Source: Acidimicrobiia bacterium | GTDB lineage: Bacteria > Actinomycetota > Acidimicrobiia > UBA5794 > UBA11373 | Assembly (NCBI GenBank): GCA_025456165.1 | Contig: JALOLI010000011.1 | Span: 1-12,098, forward strand | Reading direction: 5' to 3' | Length of the DNA stretch: 12,098 nt | Shown here: positions 1 through 6,728 of the stretch, piece after piece | Numbering within the stretch: position 1 is the stretch's first letter | Layout of the letters: each line of letters opens with the position of its first letter | The notes under the pieces: model-generated | Database searches by the model: none | What the model was told of the DNA's origin: nothing | The model's input: only the letters and a program-made list of their open reading frames with translations | Program-made: the position numbers and the translations under genes

Positions 1-171
1 TGGACGGAGGCGGCGGAGGCCATCGAGACGGCCCTGGAGGCCACCATCGCCGCCGGGACCGTCACCTACGACTTCGCCCGCCTCATGGAGGGGGCCACCG
101 AAGTGCGCACTTCGGAGTTCGCCACGGCGATCATCGCGCGCCTGCAGAGCGCGCCGCCGGCGCCGCACTAG
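1..171 (+). CDS. icd: Isocitrate dehydrogenase (NADP-type), C-terminal fragment
   Basis: The window opens inside a gene read in frame 1, leaving 56 codons and a TAG stop. The peptide has the tail typical of dimeric NADP-dependent isocitrate dehydrogenase: an amphipathic helix ([18 protein letters not shown]), then [15 protein letters not shown], then TSEFATAII and a short variable end. The 'G-x-VTYD-x-AR' segment followed by 'TSEF-x-x-AII' is characteristic of that family. The enzyme oxidatively decarboxylates isocitrate to 2-oxoglutarate in the TCA cycle. Catalytic and cofactor-binding parts lie outside the window, so NADP preference is inferred from family only. The gap to the downstream malate dehydrogenase gene is 51 bases on the same strand, so co-transcription is plausible. 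The gap can form only weak hairpins, for example 181-186 with 197-202. Confidence 0.85.
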   Translation, partial: WTEAAEAIETALEATIAAGTVTYDFARLMEGATEVRTSEFATAIIARLQSAPPAPH

Positions 172-222
172 CCGGGAGGCGCGGGCTACCCTACCGGCCC
201 GCAGTCGGGCCGAGGGGAGAGC

Positions 223-1176
223 ATGTCCAAGGTAACCGTGGTCGGGGCGGGCCGCTATGGGTCGACCGCCGCCCAGCGCCTCGCCGAGATGGGGTTGGTC
301 GACGAGGTCGTCATCACCGACGTGGTGGAGGGCCTGCCCCAGGGCCTGGCCCTCGACATGAACCAGTCCCGCTACCTGGAGAGGCACCCCACCCGGGTCG
401 TCGGCACCAACGACTACGACGACACCGCCGGCAGCGACGTGGTGCTGCTCACCGCCGGCCTGCCGCGCAAGCCCGGCATGAGCCGCATGGACCTGCTGGC
501 GGCCAACGCCCGCATCGTGTCCGGCGTCGCCGCCCGGGTAGCCGAGACCTCCCCCGAGGCGGTGCTGATCGTGGTGACCAACCCCCTCGACCACATGACC
601 ACGCTGGCGGCCGAGGTGTCCGGCTTCCCCCGGGAGCGGGTCATGGGCCAGGCGGGAAACCTCGACAGCGCCCGCTTCGCTCACTTCATCGCCGAGGCCG
701 CCGGGGCGGACATCCTCGAAGTCGAGGCGATCACCCTGGGAAGCCACGGCGAGACGATGGTGCCGGTGCCCTCCCTGTGCCGAGTGAGGGGCCGCCCCCT
801 GCCGCAGGTCCTCGACGCCGCCACCATCGCCCAGGTGGTGCAGCGCACCCGGGAGGGCGGCGCCGAGATCGTGGGCCTGCTGAAGACGGGGAGCGCCTTC
901 TACGCCCCCTCGTCGGCGGCGGTCAAGATGGTGCAGGCGGTGCTCGGGGGGCGGGGCCAGGTGATGCCGGTTTGCGCCTGGACCACCGGCCAGTACGGGA
1001 TCTCGGGCGTGTACCTGGGAGTGCCCGCCTGGATCGGCCGCGGGGGAGTGGAGGAGATACTGGAGCTGCCCCTCACCGGCGCGGAGATCGAGGAGCTCCA
1101 AGCCGCCGCCGCCTCGGTGCGCCGCTTCGCCGAAGAGCTTCACTCCCTGAGCCCGGCGGTGAAAGCCGGGGGCTGA
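223..1176 (+). CDS. mdh: Malate dehydrogenase (LDH-like, NAD-dependent)
   Basis: A 317-residue protein of the L-lactate/malate dehydrogenase family, of normal length. The N-terminal Rossmann fold shows VGAGRYG (residues 7-13, the GxGxxG dinucleotide loop). Asp33 ends the second strand, which favours NAD over NADP. The mobile active-site loop reads GLPRKPGMSRMD. Arg82 is the position that selects malate (lactate dehydrogenases carry Gln), and Arg88 binds the second carboxylate. Asn120 (VVTNPLD), Asp148 and Arg151 (LDSARF) and catalytic His175 (GSHGE) complete the site. It interconverts malate and oxaloacetate in the cytosol. The ATG has a good GAGGGGAG ribosome-binding site at 212-219. It follows icd on the same strand, and a strong hairpin immediately after the stop marks the end of the unit. 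Function is confident; kinetic direction and cofactor use are inferred. Confidence 0.95.
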   Translation: MSKVTVVGAGRYGSTAAQRLAEMGLVDEVVITDVVEGLPQGLALDMNQSRYLERHPTRVVGTNDYDDTAGSDVVLLTAGLPRKPGMSRMDLLAANARIVSGVAARVAETSPEAVLIVVTNPLDHMTTLAAEVSGFPRERVMGQAGNLDSARFAHFIAEAAGADILEVEAITLGSHGETMVPVPSLCRVRGRPLPQVLDAATIAQVVQRTREGGAEIVGLLKTGSAFYAPSSAAVKMVQAVLGGRGQVMPVCAWTTGQYGISGVYLGVPAWIGRGGVEEILELPLTGAEIEELQAAAASVRRFAEELHSLSPAVKAGG

Positions 1177-1182
1177 GAGGAG

Positions 1183-1208
1183 AAGGCCGCGCCTCGCGGC
1201 GCGGCCTT
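1183..1208. terminator. Perfect 11-bp hairpin between convergent genes
   Basis: Arms AAGGCCGCGCC (1183-1193) and GGCGCGGCCTT (1198-1208) are exact reverse complements around a TCGC loop. The hairpin sits 6 bases after the mdh stop and 21 bases from the end of the convergent membrane-protein gene. The symmetric AA/TT ends make it usable from both directions. The T-tract is minimal, as is usual in GC-rich actinobacteria. Confidence 0.75.
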
Positions 1209-1229
1209 CCACGCGGAGGATCGCCGGGC

Positions 1230-2111
1230 CTAGACGGCTTCTTCCAGCTCGGTGGCGCTGATCTCCGCCACCGCCAGCTGCTGGCCGGCCCGGCTGTGCT
1301 CCTGGAGCTCGTCGCGGCGCCGGGCCCAGAGGGCCACCGACCCGGCGAAGGCGAGCAGGCCTCCGGCCCAGGCGAGGAGGATCCCCGAGGTGATCTGGAT
1401 GTCGCGATGGTCGGCGGCGATGCCCATCTGCTCGAACTGCAAGCGGAACAGAGTGGAGCGGACCGCTCCGGCGCAGACGATCGCCACGACCCAGGCCAGC
1501 GTCACGCCGATGAGCAGAAGCCGGTACGACGACAGTTCGTAGGGGGGCCGGGCGACGGCCAGGACGCTCAGAGTCAGCATGAGGATGAGCATCAGCACCC
1601 AGAGCGGCACGCTGCGGCCGCCCAGCAGCCGGTCGTAGATGACCAGGCCGGCCAGGACGGTGACCCCGGCGAAGATGCCGAAGCCGGCGAGTTTGCGCCA
1701 GGAACCGGCCAGCTCCCGGGGCAGGAAGCGCGCGGCGACGGCGATGGCGGCCAGGCCGAGGAGGCCGGCCAGCCCCCACACGATGACCCCGCCGGGCTTC
1801 TGGTCGGGAGCCTTGGCCACGATGGGCACCAGCGTGACGAAAGCGGTGACCACCCCGGCCATGAGCAACGATTCGACGGTTCTGCCCTTGAGCAGGCGAA
1901 GGCCCAACGGCACCGCCAGCAAGAGAACCGCGGCGGCGGTGGCGAAGATGACCCAGCCCTGGGTGGTCTCGTAGCCCCGGATGGACCACGGCTCCACGAG
2001 GTATCGGTAGTCCGGCTTCATGCGGACGTACTCCCAGAGCACGGAGGCGGCCATGAGGCCGGTTCCGAGCAGTATCAGGAACAGCGACCGGTTTCGCTTG
2101 TAGAAGCCCAA
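1230..2111 (-). CDS. Unrecognised polytopic membrane protein (about 8 TM helices)
   Basis: I do not recognise this 293-residue protein. It has hydrophobic segments at about residues 10-27, 52-73, 82-99, 108-128, 141-159, 168-187, 196-216 and 240-262, so about eight membrane helices. The N-terminus is short and basic (KRNR), and the cytoplasmic-looking tail is charged and acidic at its end (ELEEAV). The first loop, between helices 1 and 2, carries MKPDYRYLVEPWSIRGYE, rich in aromatic and charged residues. No ABC ATPase-coupling EAA motif, kinase, peptidase or cysteine pair is evident. The start is TTG at 2109-2111, supported by AGGAGG ending 4 bases upstream on the minus strand; no ATG or GTG fits as well. 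It is convergent with mdh and divergent from the HU gene, so it appears to be a single-gene unit. The reading frame is secure; function is unknown. Confidence 0.8.
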   Translation of the reverse strand: MGFYKRNRSLFLILLGTGLMAASVLWEYVRMKPDYRYLVEPWSIRGYETTQGWVIFATAAAVLLLAVPLGLRLLKGRTVESLLMAGVVTAFVTLVPIVAKAPDQKPGGVIVWGLAGLLGLAAIAVAARFLPRELAGSWRKLAGFGIFAGVTVLAGLVIYDRLLGGRSVPLWVLMLILMLTLSVLAVARPPYELSSYRLLLIGVTLAWVVAIVCAGAVRSTLFRLQFEQMGIAADHRDIQITSGILLAWAGGLLAFAGSVALWARRRDELQEHSRAGQQLAVAEISATELEEAV

Positions 2112-2252
2112 GGACCCTCCTGCCTGGGGGCGGACGCAACTCTACCCGTCGCAGCGAGCACCCTCCACCCGGGACCGGAAAACTACTGGTGAGACATGGC
2201 TTGTGGGTAGGATTCAGGGGTTGCGATCTCAGCTACCAGAGGGGAGCTACAC
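2112..2252. promoter_or_regulatory. Divergent intergenic region with candidate -10 elements
   Basis: This gap must hold start signals for both the minus-strand membrane protein and the plus-strand HU gene. On the plus strand TAGGAT (2208-2213) fits the actinobacterial TAnnnT -10 pattern; on the minus strand TAGAGT (complement of 2139-2144) fits too. Neither has a convincing -35 at 16-18 bases, so these are weak calls. The HU ribosome-binding site GAGGGGAG lies at 2239-2246. Confidence 0.3.
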
Positions 2253-2528
2253 ATGAACAAGCGGGATCTCGTCGATGCCGTCGCCGCTCAGGTCGGCCGG
2301 CCGAAGGCCGAGGTGGCCTCTACCGTCGACGCGGTGTTCGCGCTGATTTCCTCAGCGCTGCAGCGCGGCGAAAAGGTCGCCGTGAGCGGGTTCGGCAACT
2401 TCGACGCCCGCCAGGTCGCCGAGCGGGTCGCCCGCAACCCCCGTACGGGGGAGTCGGTGGTCGTACCGGCCCGCACCGCTGCCCGGTTCAAGGCCAGCCG
2501 CAACCTGAAGTCGGTGCTCGGCGGCTGA
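2253..2528 (+). CDS. hup: HU-family nucleoid DNA-binding protein
   Basis: A 91-residue protein of classic bacterial HU length. The N-terminal helical dimerisation part (MNKRDLVDAVAAQ, about residues 1-40) is followed by the GFGNF turn (46-50). The DNA-binding arm comes next, with RNPRTGE (61-67), where Pro63 is the residue that intercalates and kinks DNA. The protein ends in the family's closing helix (ARFKASRNLKSVLGG). HU dimers bind and bend DNA non-specifically in the nucleoid. It lacks the long Lys/Ala-rich C-terminal tail of mycobacterial HupB and so matches the compact HupA-type form. The ATG at 2253 has a good GAGGGGAG site. It is a single-gene unit ending in a strong terminator. HU versus IHF is decided by the N-terminal sequence and the absence of an adjacent partner, so HU is very likely. 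Confidence 0.95.
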   Translation: MNKRDLVDAVAAQVGRPKAEVASTVDAVFALISSALQRGEKVAVSGFGNFDARQVAERVARNPRTGESVVVPARTAARFKASRNLKSVLGG

Positions 2529-2553
2529 TCGCCCCCCGGCAGACCTGCTAGGC

Positions 2554-2590
2554 GTGAGGGCGCACCGCATGGTGCGCCCTCACCGTTTTT
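2554..2590 (+). terminator. Intrinsic terminator of the HU gene
   Basis: A perfect 13-bp stem, GTGAGGGCGCACC (2554-2566) with GGTGCGCCCTCAC (2571-2583), and a GCAT loop are followed by CGTTTTT. This is the only canonical stem plus T-run in the window and fits the high expression expected of HU. The stretch 2591-2715 beyond it holds no gene that I can support, only a small 6-bp hairpin at 2664-2678. Confidence 0.92.
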
Positions 2591-2715
2591 CCGGCACTCG
2601 CGGGAGCGGGCCGCCGCTCCCTAGAAAGTGCGCGAATAGGTCCGCCTCAGGGCCGGATGCCGCCCGACCATCGGTCGGCTTCCGGCGAGGGACGGCGGCC
2701 TATTGGCGCACCCCC

Positions 2716-3099
2716 TCAGTACTCCACCGCCATGCCGGCCGTCGCGTTGGCGAACTGGCTGAGCATGGCCTGGTTGGTGATGAGCTTGGTCATGTTGCCG
2801 GCGACCTTGATCTTGCCGGTCATGAAGGCCATCTGGGTGTTCAGCTCGCCCTTCGAGATGGCGATCGCCGTCTCGTAGTTGTTGGTGATGGTGACGTCCG
2901 GGCTCGCCCCCGGGCCGGCGGTGGCTTGGACGCTGCCCCCGCTGATGGCGATCAGGTAGGTCCCCTCGCTCCCCTCCGGGGCATCGGGCACCTCGAACTG
3001 GAGAGTCAGCTCGGTGCCGGCGATGGCACCCTTGAACCCCTCGTGGGCCTGCAGGGCGGCCGTCACGGCCTCCAGCCACTCCTTGGTCAGGAACTTCAC
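2716..3099 (-). CDS. SCP2 sterol-carrier-domain protein
   Basis: A 127-residue single-domain protein of the SCP2 superfamily. These proteins form a small alpha/beta fold with a hydrophobic tunnel that binds fatty acids, acyl-CoA or sterol-like lipids. The telling part is the second half: a beta-strand segment PDVTITNNYETAIAIS, then KGELNTQMAFMTGKIKVAG (the 'hydrophobic-x-GK-(I/L)-K-V-x-G' signature), then a closing helix (KLITNQAMLSQF). I start it at GTG 3097-3099 because AGGAG lies 8 bases upstream; TTG at 3100-3102 also fits. The longer reading from TTG 3138 would place this ribosome-binding site inside the gene and add unmatched residues. It lies on the same strand as the downstream end of the aldolase gene, 101 bases away, with a hairpin between them. 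The ligand cannot be inferred. Confidence 0.8.
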   Translation of the reverse strand: MKFLTKEWLEAVTAALQAHEGFKGAIAGTELTLQFEVPDAPEGSEGTYLIAISGGSVQATAGPGASPDVTITNNYETAIAISKGELNTQMAFMTGKIKVAGNMTKLITNQAMLSQFANATAGMAVEY

Positions 3100-3162
3100 C
3101 AACGCGGCTCCTTCCGTCGTCTTCGGCGAGGCTAGCAACAGTTACCCGCCGTTGACTCAGGG

Positions 3163-3185
3163 GGCGGGGCCCAGGGCCCCCCGCC
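3163..3185 (-). terminator. Putative hairpin after the aldolase gene
   Basis: GGGGCC (3166-3171) pairs with GGCCCC (3175-3180) around a CAG loop. A two-C bulge and three further pairs extend it to 3163-3185. It lies 15 bases beyond the aldolase stop on the minus strand and before the SCP2 gene. No T-run follows, so termination is possible but unproven. Confidence 0.35.
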
Positions 3186-3200
3186 ACCGGCCCACGGCCG

Positions 3201-4058
3201 TCAGCCGGCGGTGGCGACGGCGGCAACGGCCGCCGCGATGGCGGCGCAGGCGTCGGGGGCGGGCGGTTGGAGGGGCCGGCGGGGCAAGCCGGCGCGCAGG
3301 CCCGCCGCCTCGGCCGCTGCTTTGACACCGGCAACGCCGTGCCGCTCGACCGCCGTCGCCACCGCGGCCAGGGAGGCCTGGGCGGCATCGTCCATCGAGT
3401 CCACGGTGCGCAGCACCAGTTCCGGGGCGTAGTTGGCGCTGGCGCAGATGGCTCCGTAGGCGCCGGCGCGCCGCGCCCCGGCCAGCACCACAGAGCGGCC
3501 GGCGAACACCATGAACCCGGGCGGCGCGGCGGCTACCCGGGCCCCGACTCCTGCCGCGTCACCCCCGGAGTCCTTCATGCCGACCGCCCCGGCCTCGGCC
3601 GCCGCAGCTACCACCTCGATGGGGATCTCATAGGCGGTGAACAGGGGCATGGAGTACAGCATGACGGGCAGCGAGGCTTCGGCGGCCAGGGCGGCGTAGT
3701 AGCGGGATACGGCGGCGGCGTTGCCCCGGGCCAGCGAGGTCGGGCACAGTGCCAGGAGGGCGTCGGCGCCGCCGGCGGCAGCTTCCGCAGCCTGGGCGAG
3801 CGCCTGGCGGACCGACTCCGCCGCCAGGCCCGCCAGCAGGAAGGCTTCGGGCACCGCGGCACGGGCCGTCTCGGCCAGGGCGCGGCGCTCCCCGGGCTCC
3901 AGGTAGGGGCCCTCTCCGTTGGATCCTCCGAGAAGGAAGCCGCGAATGCCGCGCCCCCAGAGCAGGCGCAGGTTGTGGTGATGGGCGCGGCAGTCGAGAT
4001 CTCCGGCGGCGTCGAACGGAGTGATGAGGGCGGGCAGGACCCGCGGCACGGGTTTCAC
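3201..4058 (-). CDS. DapA/NAL-superfamily class I aldolase, HOGA-like
   Basis: A 285-residue TIM-barrel aldolase of the dihydrodipicolinate synthase/N-acetylneuraminate lyase superfamily, of normal length. Visible signature parts are LPALITPFD (8-16), the pyruvate-carboxylate loop GGSNGEG (44-50), the catalytic tyrosine in LYSMP (Tyr135), and the Schiff-base lysine in GMKDSGGD (Lys162). True DapA usually has GTTGE in the loop and an Arg five residues after the tyrosine (LYNVPxR) that binds aspartate semialdehyde. Here the loop is GSNGE and the Arg position is Phe140. GSNGE and MKDSGGD are features I associate with 4-hydroxy-2-oxoglutarate aldolase and other keto-acid aldolases. The product is therefore better called a pyruvate-dependent aldolase of unknown substrate than lysine-pathway DapA. 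The chosen GTG start fits the N-terminal strand of the fold. No Shine-Dalgarno sequence precedes it, but a -10-like element does. It is divergent from sdhC. Confidence 0.85.
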   Translation of the reverse strand: MKPVPRVLPALITPFDAAGDLDCRAHHHNLRLLWGRGIRGFLLGGSNGEGPYLEPGERRALAETARAAVPEAFLLAGLAAESVRQALAQAAEAAAGGADALLALCPTSLARGNAAAVSRYYAALAAEASLPVMLYSMPLFTAYEIPIEVVAAAAEAGAVGMKDSGGDAAGVGARVAAAPPGFMVFAGRSVVLAGARRAGAYGAICASANYAPELVLRTVDSMDDAAQASLAAVATAVERHGVAGVKAAAEAAGLRAGLPRRPLQPPAPDACAAIAAAVAAVATAG

Positions 4059-4066
4059 AGGGCGAG

Positions 4067-4072
4067 ACGCTA
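4067..4072 (-). promoter_or_regulatory. Candidate -10 for a leaderless aldolase transcript
   Basis: On the minus strand TAGCGT matches the actinobacterial TAnnnT -10 pattern and ends 8 bases before the GTG start. That spacing would put the transcription start at or next to the initiation codon. The absence of any purine-rich ribosome-binding site in the same interval agrees with leaderless initiation. No clear -35 is seen. Confidence 0.4.
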
Positions 4073-4091
4073 GCGCCGGCGGCGCCGGCGG

Positions 4092-4119
4092 CCGACCCGG
4101 CGCCGGGACGCGCCATAAT
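4092..4119 (+). promoter_or_regulatory. Candidate promoter of sdhCAB
   Basis: CATAAT at 4114-4119 matches five of six bases of the sigma-70-type -10 and is an AT-rich island in an otherwise GC-rich gap. A partial -35, CCGACC (4092-4097), lies 16 bases upstream and keeps the GAC core. Transcription would start near 4126, giving a leader of about 20 bases to the sdhC GTG. Confidence 0.45.
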
Positions 4120-4145
4120 GTCCCCCTGCCCGTCGAAGAGGAGAG

Positions 4146-4814
4146 GTGACGGCAAACCGCCAGCCCCGCCGTGCGGCCAGCGCTTCGGTGCAGAACCCCC
4201 ACTTCCTGCTGCGCCGGGTTCATTCCCTGGTCGGCCTCGTCCCAGTCGGCGCCTTCCTGCTGTTCCACCTTTGGGAGAACTCGCAGTCGCGCTTCGGCCA
4301 GGAGCACTACAACACCTACGTCGTCGAGAAGATCCAGAACCTCAACTACGTGCGGTTCCTGGAGATCTTCCTGATCGCCCTCCCCATCCTGTTCCACGGC
4401 GTCTACGGGATGGTCGTGTTCTGGATGGGCAAGCAGAACGTCACCCACTACGGCTACTTCCGCAACTGGATGTGGCTGGCGCAGCGCATCTCGGGGGTGG
4501 GGGTCCTCCTCTTCCTGCTGATGCACGTGATCGGGACCCGCATCCTGGCCATCTGGAACGAGGCGGTGCGCGTGGACATGTTCTCCCACATGAAGAACCT
4601 GCTCTCCGAGCCCTACTTCCTGGTGCCCTACCTGATCGGCCTGGTGCTGACGACCTTCCACTTCTGCAACGGCCTCTGGTCGGCCTCGATCGTGTGGGGC
4701 CTGGCGACCACCCCGCGGGCCCAGAAGATCATCCAGGTGGCTTCCGGGGCGGTGTTCCTGGTAGTGACCGCCCTCGGCATCCACGGGATGCTCGGGTTCT
4801 TCCTCTCGTCGTAG
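4146..4814 (+). CDS. sdhC: Succinate dehydrogenase cytochrome b558-type membrane anchor
   Basis: A 222-residue integral membrane subunit of a three-subunit succinate:quinone oxidoreductase, of the Bacillus SdhC type. Five hydrophobic helices are visible. Four histidines sit where the b558 family has its axial haem ligands: His41 (LLFHLWEN), His84 (LFHGVYG), His127 (LLMHVIGTR) and His172 (TFHFCNGLW). Both haems of a di-haem anchor are therefore expected. HYGYFRNWM and AQRISG are further family signatures. It anchors SdhAB to the membrane and passes electrons to (mena)quinone. The GTG start has a purine-rich AGAGGAGAG directly before it, with unusually tight spacing of about 2 bases from GAGGAG; GTG 4188 is the next in-frame option but has no ribosome-binding site. 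It leads the sdhCAB operon, 19 bases before sdhA. Confidence 0.93.
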   Translation: MTANRQPRRAASASVQNPHFLLRRVHSLVGLVPVGAFLLFHLWENSQSRFGQEHYNTYVVEKIQNLNYVRFLEIFLIALPILFHGVYGMVVFWMGKQNVTHYGYFRNWMWLAQRISGVGVLLFLLMHVIGTRILAIWNEAVRVDMFSHMKNLLSEPYFLVPYLIGLVLTTFHFCNGLWSASIVWGLATTPRAQKIIQVASGAVFLVVTALGIHGMLGFFLSS

Positions 4815-4833
4815 GCAGGGAGTCACAAAGCGC

Positions 4834-6720
4834 ATGAGCACGGCGAAACCGACGGCCATCGTGGTGGGAGGGGGCCTGGGCGGCCTCTGGGCGACGCTGC
4901 GCCTCGTGGAGGCCGGGGTCGACGTCGATCTCTTCGCCCTCTTTGAGGTCAAGCGCTCCCACTCCGCCTGCGCCCAGGGGGGGATCAACGCCGTGCTCGA
5001 CACCAAGGGCCAGGGCGACACCGTCTGGCAGCACATCGTGGACACCATCAAGGGCGGCGCCTACCTGGCCGACCAGCCGCCGATCAAGACGATGTGCGAG
5101 GAGGCCCCCGGTCTCATCCGCACCTTCGAGCGCATGGGCGTCACCTTTTCCCGCACCCCGGAGGGGCTCCTCGACCTGCGCCTCTTCGGCGGGGTGAAGT
5201 ACAAGCGGACCGTGTTCGCCGGGGCGAGCACCGGGCAGCAACTGCTCTACGGGGTAGACGAGCAGGTGCGCCGCTACGAGGACCAGGGGTTGGTGCGCAA
5301 GCACGAGTGGTGGGAGATGCTCTCCCTGGTGCTCGACGGCGACGGCCGCTGCCGGGGCATCACCGCCCTGGACCTGCGGTCCTTGCAGGTGGAGTCCTTC
5401 GCCGCCGACGCCGTCGTCCTGGCCACCGGTGGCCTGGGCCTGATCTTCGGCAAGTCCACCAACTCATCGAACTCCACCGGCGCCGCCGCCAGCCGGGCCT
5501 ACCAGCAGGGCGCCGCCTTCATGAACGGGGAGTTCATCCAGTACCACCCCACCGGGATGATCGGCGACGACAAGCTGCGGCTGATGAGCGAGGCTTCTCG
5601 CGGCGAGGGGGCGCGCATCTGGACTCCGCGTCGTCCGGCCGATCCCCGCGACCCCAGGTCGATCCCTGAGGCCGAGCGGTTCTACTTCCTCGAGGAGTGG
5701 TACCCGGCCTACGGCAACACCGTGCCGCGCGACGTGGCCTCCCGAGCCATCTGGAAGGCGGTCAAGCACCTGGGGCTCGGGGTGCGGGGCCAGGACCGGG
5801 TGTACCTGGACCTCACCCACCTGCCGCGCGACTTCGTGCGCCGCCGCCTGGGCGCCATCATCGACATCTACGAGGAGTTCACCGGGGTGGACCCGTGCGA
5901 GACCCCCATGGAGATCTTCCCCGCCCCGCACTACAGCATGGGCGGCCTCTGGGTGGACTACGAGACGGATGCCGGCGGGGGTATGAAGCACGGCAGCCCG
6001 CGCAACCACCAGACGAGCGTCCCGGGCTTGTTCGCCTGCGGCGAGTGCGACGGGGCCTACCACGGGGCCAACCGCCTGGGGGCCAACTCCCTGTTGAGCG
6101 CTTCCTTCAGCGGACGGGTGGCCGGGGAATCGGCCGCCGCCTACATCAAGGGCCGGGCCCGGGCCACCCGGCCGGACCTGGGAGCCGTCTTCGAGGCGGA
6201 GCGCCGCCGCCAGGAGGAGGTCAACCAGAGGCTCATGGCTGCGGACGGCTCCGAGAACCCCTTCACCCTCCACCGCGAACTGGGCCAGATCATGACCGAC
6301 AAGGTGGGGGTGGAGCGGGACAACCGCTCTCTCGATGAGGCTCTCGCCGCACTCGCCGACCTCGAGGAGCGGAGCCGCCGCTTCGGCCTCGACGACCAGG
6401 CTCCCTGGGCCAACGCCTCGCTGCCCTATGCCCGCCAGGTCCAGGACATGATCGTCCTGGCCCGGGTGGTCGCCGCCGGCGCCCGCTTGCGGGACGAGTG
6501 CCGCGGCTCGCACCACAAGCCGGAGTTCGAGATGGAGATCCCCGAGGGCAAGTTCCCCGGCGACCCCGAGTTCGAGGACTACGTGACGCGCTGGAAGGAC
6601 AACAACGACCGCTGGCTCAAGTCGACGGTGGCCCGGCACACGCCGCAGGGCCCCGAGATCGAGTTCCGGCCGGTGGACACTTCGGTGCTCCCCCCCGAGA
6701 CGCCGCGGGACTACCGGTAG
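4834..6720 (+). CDS. sdhA: Succinate dehydrogenase flavoprotein subunit
   Basis: A 628-residue flavoprotein of the succinate dehydrogenase/fumarate reductase family, of normal length for the menaquinone-linked group. The FAD Rossmann motif is VVGGGLGGLWA (10-20). His43 in SHSACAQGG is the expected covalent FAD attachment site. Active-site residues are present: His238 in QYHPTG, the SEASRGEGA loop, Arg299 in PRDVASRAI (the proton-transfer arginine), His366 in APHYSMGGL, and Arg414 in GANRLGANSL. It oxidises succinate to fumarate on the cytoplasmic face and passes electrons to SdhB. The ATG is preceded by AGGGAG 11 bases upstream, a slightly long spacing. It lies 19 bases after sdhC and 8 bases before sdhB, a tight operon. 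Fumarate reductase activity cannot be excluded, but context with icd and mdh favours oxidative use. Confidence 0.97.
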   Translation: MSTAKPTAIVVGGGLGGLWATLRLVEAGVDVDLFALFEVKRSHSACAQGGINAVLDTKGQGDTVWQHIVDTIKGGAYLADQPPIKTMCEEAPGLIRTFERMGVTFSRTPEGLLDLRLFGGVKYKRTVFAGASTGQQLLYGVDEQVRRYEDQGLVRKHEWWEMLSLVLDGDGRCRGITALDLRSLQVESFAADAVVLATGGLGLIFGKSTNSSNSTGAAASRAYQQGAAFMNGEFIQYHPTGMIGDDKLRLMSEASRGEGARIWTPRRPADPRDPRSIPEAERFYFLEEWYPAYGNTVPRDVASRAIWKAVKHLGLGVRGQDRVYLDLTHLPRDFVRRRLGAIIDIYEEFTGVDPCETPMEIFPAPHYSMGGLWVDYETDAGGGMKHGSPRNHQTSVPGLFACGECDGAYHGANRLGANSLLSASFSGRVAGESAAAYIKGRARATRPDLGAVFEAERRRQEEVNQRLMAADGSENPFTLHRELGQIMTDKVGVERDNRSLDEALAALADLEERSRRFGLDDQAPWANASLPYARQVQDMIVLARVVAAGARLRDECRGSHHKPEFEMEIPEGKFPGDPEFEDYVTRWKDNNDRWLKSTVARHTPQGPEIEFRPVDTSVLPPETPRDYR

Positions 6721-6728
6721 AGGGCGCC

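Noticed and set aside
777..2192. 471-codon plus-strand open frame across the end of mdh and the membrane-protein gene
   Set aside because: It is a Gly/Arg/Asp/His-rich frame lying out of frame with mdh and antisense to a gene with clear membrane helices and a ribosome-binding site. It is a GC-bias artefact.
2253..2528. Lack of a Lys-rich tail in HU as an anomaly
   Set aside because: Compact HU of about 90-95 residues is common, including in actinobacteria that also carry a tailed HU. It is unusual only if no second hup exists, which the window cannot show.
2591..2715. Small gene or RNA between hup and the SCP2 gene
   Set aside because: There is no start with a ribosome-binding site, no coding-like frame of its own, and only a 6-bp hairpin at 2664-2678.
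4059..5051. Minus-strand open frame extending upstream of the aldolase by about 330 codons
   Set aside because: It runs antisense to sdhC and sdhA, whose protein motifs are unmistakable. Its translation is low-complexity His/Asp/Glu/Gln-rich, as GC-rich antisense frames are. The aldolase fold begins at GTG 4058.
5464..6639. 391-codon minus-strand frame inside sdhA
   Set aside because: It is antisense to conserved SdhA catalytic motifs, with no ribosome-binding site or recognisable domain. Third-position GC bias explains the lack of stops.
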